Source: Candidatus Methylomirabilota bacterium (GTDB taxonomy: Bacteria > Methylomirabilota > Methylomirabilia > Methylomirabilales > Methylomirabilaceae). Taken from it: a stretch of DNA of 5,521 nt. Made by a program: the position numbers and the translations under genes. Each line of letters starts with the position of its first letter. Position 1 is the stretch's first letter. The notes beneath the pieces are model-generated. The model was not told the DNA's origin and made no database searches. It was given only the letters and a program-made list of their open reading frames with translations. Shown in pieces: positions 5,134-5,521 of the stretch. The stretch covers positions 4,144-9,664 of the forward strand of contig PQAQ01000219.1 in the NCBI GenBank assembly GCA_003105305.1, given 5' to 3'.

Positions 5134-5521
5134 ACAGCGTACTCCCCGGCAGCCTCGGTCGCGACCGCTCGTCGGCGGTCCGGCCAGATGGCGATCAGCG
5201 AACCCAGAACCATCACCCAACCGCCAACCCAGATCCACATCACCAGCGGGCGCACCATCACCTTCACGGTGGCAGACGTCCCATCTTGCGTGAACGACGA
5301 CAGAACCAGATACAGATCCTCCCGCATCGTCGAGCGGACGTCCACCGTCCCGATCGGCTGCTGCTCGGCCGGATAGAATCGCTTGGCGGGATGCATCTCA
5401 GCAACCTTCTGGCTCTCATCGAAGATGGTAAAGTTGCCTTGCACCACAAAACGGTTCGGCTCTTGCCAGCCGCTCAACTCATCAAATCGAACCTGATAGC
5501 GGCCAAGCTCGATCGACTCAC
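5112..5521 (-). CDS. ccmF: Cytochrome c heme lyase subunit CcmF, C-terminal part (runs off window)
   Basis: CcmF is the large polytopic membrane protein of System I that ligates heme to apocytochrome with CcmH and CcmI. Only its last 135 codons are present; the conserved WWD heme-handling region and most membrane helices lie beyond the window edge. Visible family features are ESIELGRYQVRF at the start, the periplasmic beta-rich segment with KRFYPAEQQP and TVDVRSTMREDLYLVL (about 46-73), and the terminal membrane helix PLVMWIWVGGWVMVLGSLIA (91-110) followed by a basic DRRR stop-transfer and a short tail. The reading frame is open to the window edge, so no start can be given. It ends with TGA at 5112, inside ccmG, which starts 22 bases earlier. 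NrfE is a close paralogue, but the ccmG-ccmH-ccmI neighbours favour CcmF. Confidence 0.93.
   Translation of the reverse strand, partial: ESIELGRYQVRFDELSGWQEPNRFVVQGNFTIFDESQKVAEMHPAKRFYPAEQQPIGTVDVRSTMREDLYLVLSSFTQDGTSATVKVMVRPLVMWIWVGGWVMVLGSLIAIWPDRRRAVATEAAGEYAVWQPGRS
5142..5147 (-). promoter_or_regulatory. Shine-Dalgarno of ccmG
   Basis: The minus strand reads GGGGAG, eight bases before the ATG at 5133. It lies inside the ccmF coding end and supports the 172-residue form of CcmG over the upstream in-frame ATG at 5238. Confidence 0.65.

Noticed and set aside
5134..5238. Longer N-terminus for CcmG starting at 5238
   Set aside because: It would add 35 residues with no family likeness in front of the membrane anchor, lies fully inside ccmF, and the ATG at 5133 has a good ribosome site.
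4564..5376. Long plus-strand open frame of 270 codons opposite ccmG and ccmF
   Set aside because: It is antisense to two strongly recognised genes, rich in Arg/Pro/Ser, and shows no family motif. It is a shadow of codon bias.

Overview
All genes recognised in this window read on the minus strand, so transcription runs from high to low coordinates. In that order they are: the 3' end of ccmF, then ccmG, ccmH, a short ccmI-like gene, mqnE, a thioredoxin-reductase-like flavoprotein gene, an ELM1-family gene, a 220-base non-coding gap, and the 5' part of mqnC, which runs off the low-coordinate edge. I saw no rRNA, tRNA, CRISPR array or transposase.

The window suggests a moderately GC-rich, respiring Gram-negative-type bacterium. 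It makes cytochrome c by System I (CcmF, CcmG, CcmH, CcmI) and menaquinone by the futalosine route (MqnE, MqnC). That combination argues against enteric gammaproteobacteria, which use the classical Men route. It fits lineages such as NC10/Methylomirabilota, Nitrospirota or relatives of the old Deltaproteobacteria. This lineage guess is inference only; no taxonomic marker is present.

Layout: positions 3779-5521 hold the cytochrome c maturation block, which attaches heme to apocytochromes outside the cytoplasmic membrane. mqnE (2661-3782) overlaps the end of the ccm block by four bases (ATGA), so assembly of cytochromes and synthesis of the quinone that feeds electrons to them appear to share one transcript. 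Positions 589-2597 hold two coupled cytoplasmic genes of unclear role, a CxxC-less TrxR-like flavoprotein and an ELM1-like (GT-B-like) protein, placed between the two radical SAM menaquinone genes. mqnC follows after the gap.

Points most worth a second look: the uncharacterised flavoprotein/ELM1 pair inside a menaquinone locus; a CxxxC instead of CxxC active site in CcmG; and an imperfect 19-20 base inverted repeat whose arms bracket mqnE, one arm covering the mqnE ribosome-binding site and start codon and the other lying just past its stop.
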